The translations under genes and the position numbers were made by a program. Source: Bacteroidales bacterium (GTDB lineage Bacteria; Bacteroidota; Bacteroidia; Bacteroidales; UBA3824). From it: a DNA stretch of 32,764 bases. Under the pieces are notes generated by a model. That model did no database searches, was not told where the DNA came from, and worked only from the letters and a program-made list of their open reading frames with translations. Below, in pieces: positions 31,405-32,764 of this stretch (positions within the stretch are counted from its first letter, which is position 1; every line of letters starts with the position of its first letter). The stretch is taken from assembly GCA_017412115.1 (NCBI GenBank), contig JAFPYR010000084.1, positions 1-32,764 of the forward strand, in the 5' to 3' direction.

Positions 31405-32764
31405 TTATGTAATCTCGTCCAATGCGCGGGCAATTACATAATTTTGGTTCAAATCGTTGCCTTTTTCGTCCTTGCTATATGGCAGATTGTTAACCACATA
31501 GAGCAAAAACTCATTGCGTGTGCGGTAGGCTATTTTAAACGGTGTGCCGTTGAGTTTATCGTTGATGCTTTGCAGATAATCTATCGCCGTGTCGCAGACT
31601 TCCTGATTGTTGTCATAAACATCCACGCCCTCCACAGCATTACCCACAACGGTATCGAAATTGATTTTGCCGATGTTTTCAGTTTTTTCTGTAAGCCCAC
31701 CGTGCAAATCCACCTCGTTCATCTCTATGGTCATCGCTCTGTCCAAAACTTTGCGTGAAAACGCAAATGTTGTTTCGTCCATATTCACCGTGCCTATTAC
31801 GATGAGGTTTTTGGGGATGGAGATGCCGGATTGTAAAAATTGTTGTTGCAAATCGCTATCTTCGGTAAGTGTGCAAACAAGGTTGTGATACCATTCTTGC
31901 GCTTCTTTTTTCAAAATCGGGTCGGTAACGACTTCTTTTCCGTTGAATTTTCGACTTTCGATAACGCTCAGATATTCAGCGAAATATTGTTCCACAGGTG
32001 CAAGGTTCATTTCGTCGAGGCAAAGGAAATACGGAGTTTTGGTATCTTCCCACGCCTTGACCACAAACTTCAAGAAATCGCCTGCCACAAATTCAGGCGC
32101 ACCGCTTGCACGGCTAACGTATCCAATAAGTTCGGTGCTGTCGTGCCAATTGGGTTTCACCTGAATCATCTCGAAGTTTTTGGGTTTCTGCGCCTTATAC
32201 TCTTCGCTATCGCTGTCCCAACAAGCCCGCGCCAATTCCCTCACGATTCGGCTTTTTCCCGTGCCGGAGATTCCGGCTAGAAGAAGGAATGGCTTGGAAC
32301 GGATGGCGGTGAGGAAGGGGCGGAATTGAGAGGTCGTTTCAAGAGTTGGAACGATATGAGGTTTTGTAGTAACATTTCCAGTCGGTATGAAAGATCGTAA
32401 AAAGTTCAGATCATCAAATTCAACTTCACTATATTCGCACTTTTGTAAATCTGAAAAAGTATTTTTTAGACCAAGGGTAATATAATGTGTGCCAACAGTA
32501 ATTGGATTGCCATTTATAGCGACATTATAATAATCGGTTGTGTTGGGAGAATCGCTTCTTTTCCTTTGGGAACTTAGGAATGATATTTTCATTGTAGAAT
32601 ACATACCATTCTGATACAGAGTAATATGATATGAGCCGTCAGATTGCTTGCAATCATCAAGTTTCTCTATGTTAATGATTTCAGAACCTTTACTACTTGT
32701 AATAATTGCAACACGTTCAAATTTCCTTATGGAAATGAATCGTTTATTATCTGTGCCGTTATTA
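31405..32764 (-). CDS. McrB-like AAA+ NTPase (5' partial at right edge)
   Basis: The frame runs without a stop to the window edge. 53 codons lie upstream of the Met at 32604, so that Met is internal and the N-terminus is missing. About 450 residues are visible. The first 150 are an unrecognised, partly beta-rich region. The AAA+ core follows with Walker A GISGTGKS, Walker B and its McrB-type extension FLCLDEMNLAPVEQYFAEYL, and GTVNMDETTFAFSRKVLDRA. The last stands where McrB has its MNxxD signature. Such proteins form rings that drive a partner nuclease. The 63-aa ORF and DUF2357 nuclease follow without gaps. The usual McrB binds GTP; specificity here is not known. Confidence 0.85.
   Translation of the reverse strand, partial: NNGTDNKRFISIRKFERVAIITSSKGSEIINIEKLDDCKQSDGSYHITLYQNGMYSTMKISFLSSQRKRSDSPNTTDYYNVAINGNPITVGTHYITLGLKNTFSDLQKCEYSEVEFDDLNFLRSFIPTGNVTTKPHIVPTLETTSQFRPFLTAIRSKPFLLLAGISGTGKSRIVRELARACWDSDSEEYKAQKPKNFEMIQVKPNWHDSTELIGYVSRASGAPEFVAGDFLKFVVKAWEDTKTPYFLCLDEMNLAPVEQYFAEYLSVIESRKFNGKEVVTDPILKKEAQEWYHNLVCTLTEDSDLQQQFLQSGISIPKNLIVIGTVNMDETTFAFSRKVLDRAMTIEMNEVDLHGGLTEKTENIGKINFDTVVGNAVEGVDVYDNNQEVCDTAIDYLQSINDKLNGTPFKIAYRTRNEFLLYVVNNLPYSKDEKGNDLNQNYVIARALDEIT

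Noticed and set aside
1..32764. tRNA, rRNA or riboswitch genes
   Set aside because: The spacers are short and AT-rich; no cloverleaf, rRNA signature or recognised riboswitch core was seen.

Overview
The window is a stretch of chromosome from a member of the Bacteroidota, most likely order Bacteroidales. The evidence is an AT-rich genome, a C-terminal sorting domain of the type IX secretion kind, an LpxC-FabZ fusion inside an lpxD-lpxC/fabZ-lpxA operon, the gene order sigma54 activator - lptE - TPR protein - secG, and many upstream regions carrying the Bacteroidota promoter -7 box TAnnTTTG. A secreted GH51 arabinofuranosidase suggests access to plant polysaccharide, as in a gut or rumen, but that is inference.

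Layout. 1-1190: the 3' end of a secreted T9SS cargo gene, converging on the decayed remnant of a PD-(D/E)XK (Rpn-type) transposase gene. 1279-5118 (minus): an export operon, tolC - hlyD - ABC-2 permease, whose spacers carry short AT-rich repeats. 5210-9134: truA, then divergently an outer-membrane barrel protein coupled to an RsmI-like methyltransferase, then a large lipoprotein. 9210-12549: GH51, a small XRE regulator behind a palindrome, and a NamZ-type (DUF1343) lipoprotein. 12667-14899: an HD-domain phosphohydrolase converging on an MBL-fold protein and a 56-aa membrane protein not previously listed. 15049-18269: the lipid A operon, closed by a strong hairpin. 18344-23158 (minus): galE, secG, a repeat-rich TPR protein, lptE and a sigma54 activator. 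23226-25323 (minus): a lipoprotein, an AMP-dependent ligase and its acyl carrier protein. 25458-28982 (minus): a small secreted protein and carB.

29065 to the right edge (minus): a tight three-gene defence operon related to type IV McrBC restriction. It has an AAA+ McrB-like motor (5' end outside the window), a 63-aa ORF of unknown function, and a 714-aa DUF2357/PD-(D/E)XK nuclease with an extra C-terminal region that could be a PUA-like reader. This is the best candidate for a poorly described system.

How the genes work together. Much of the window serves the outer envelope: lipid A synthesis (lpxD, lpxC-fabZ, lpxA), LPS transport (lptE), nucleotide sugars (galE), protein export (secG, T9SS cargo), drug or lipid export (tolC-hlyD-permease), wall recycling (NamZ) and several lipoproteins. 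Housekeeping genes (truA, carB) and the defence operon are interspersed. I saw no rRNA, tRNA, CRISPR array or intact insertion sequence, and no gene-free stretch above 300 bases. The longest, 10743-11014, is the GH51/XRE divergent promoter region.
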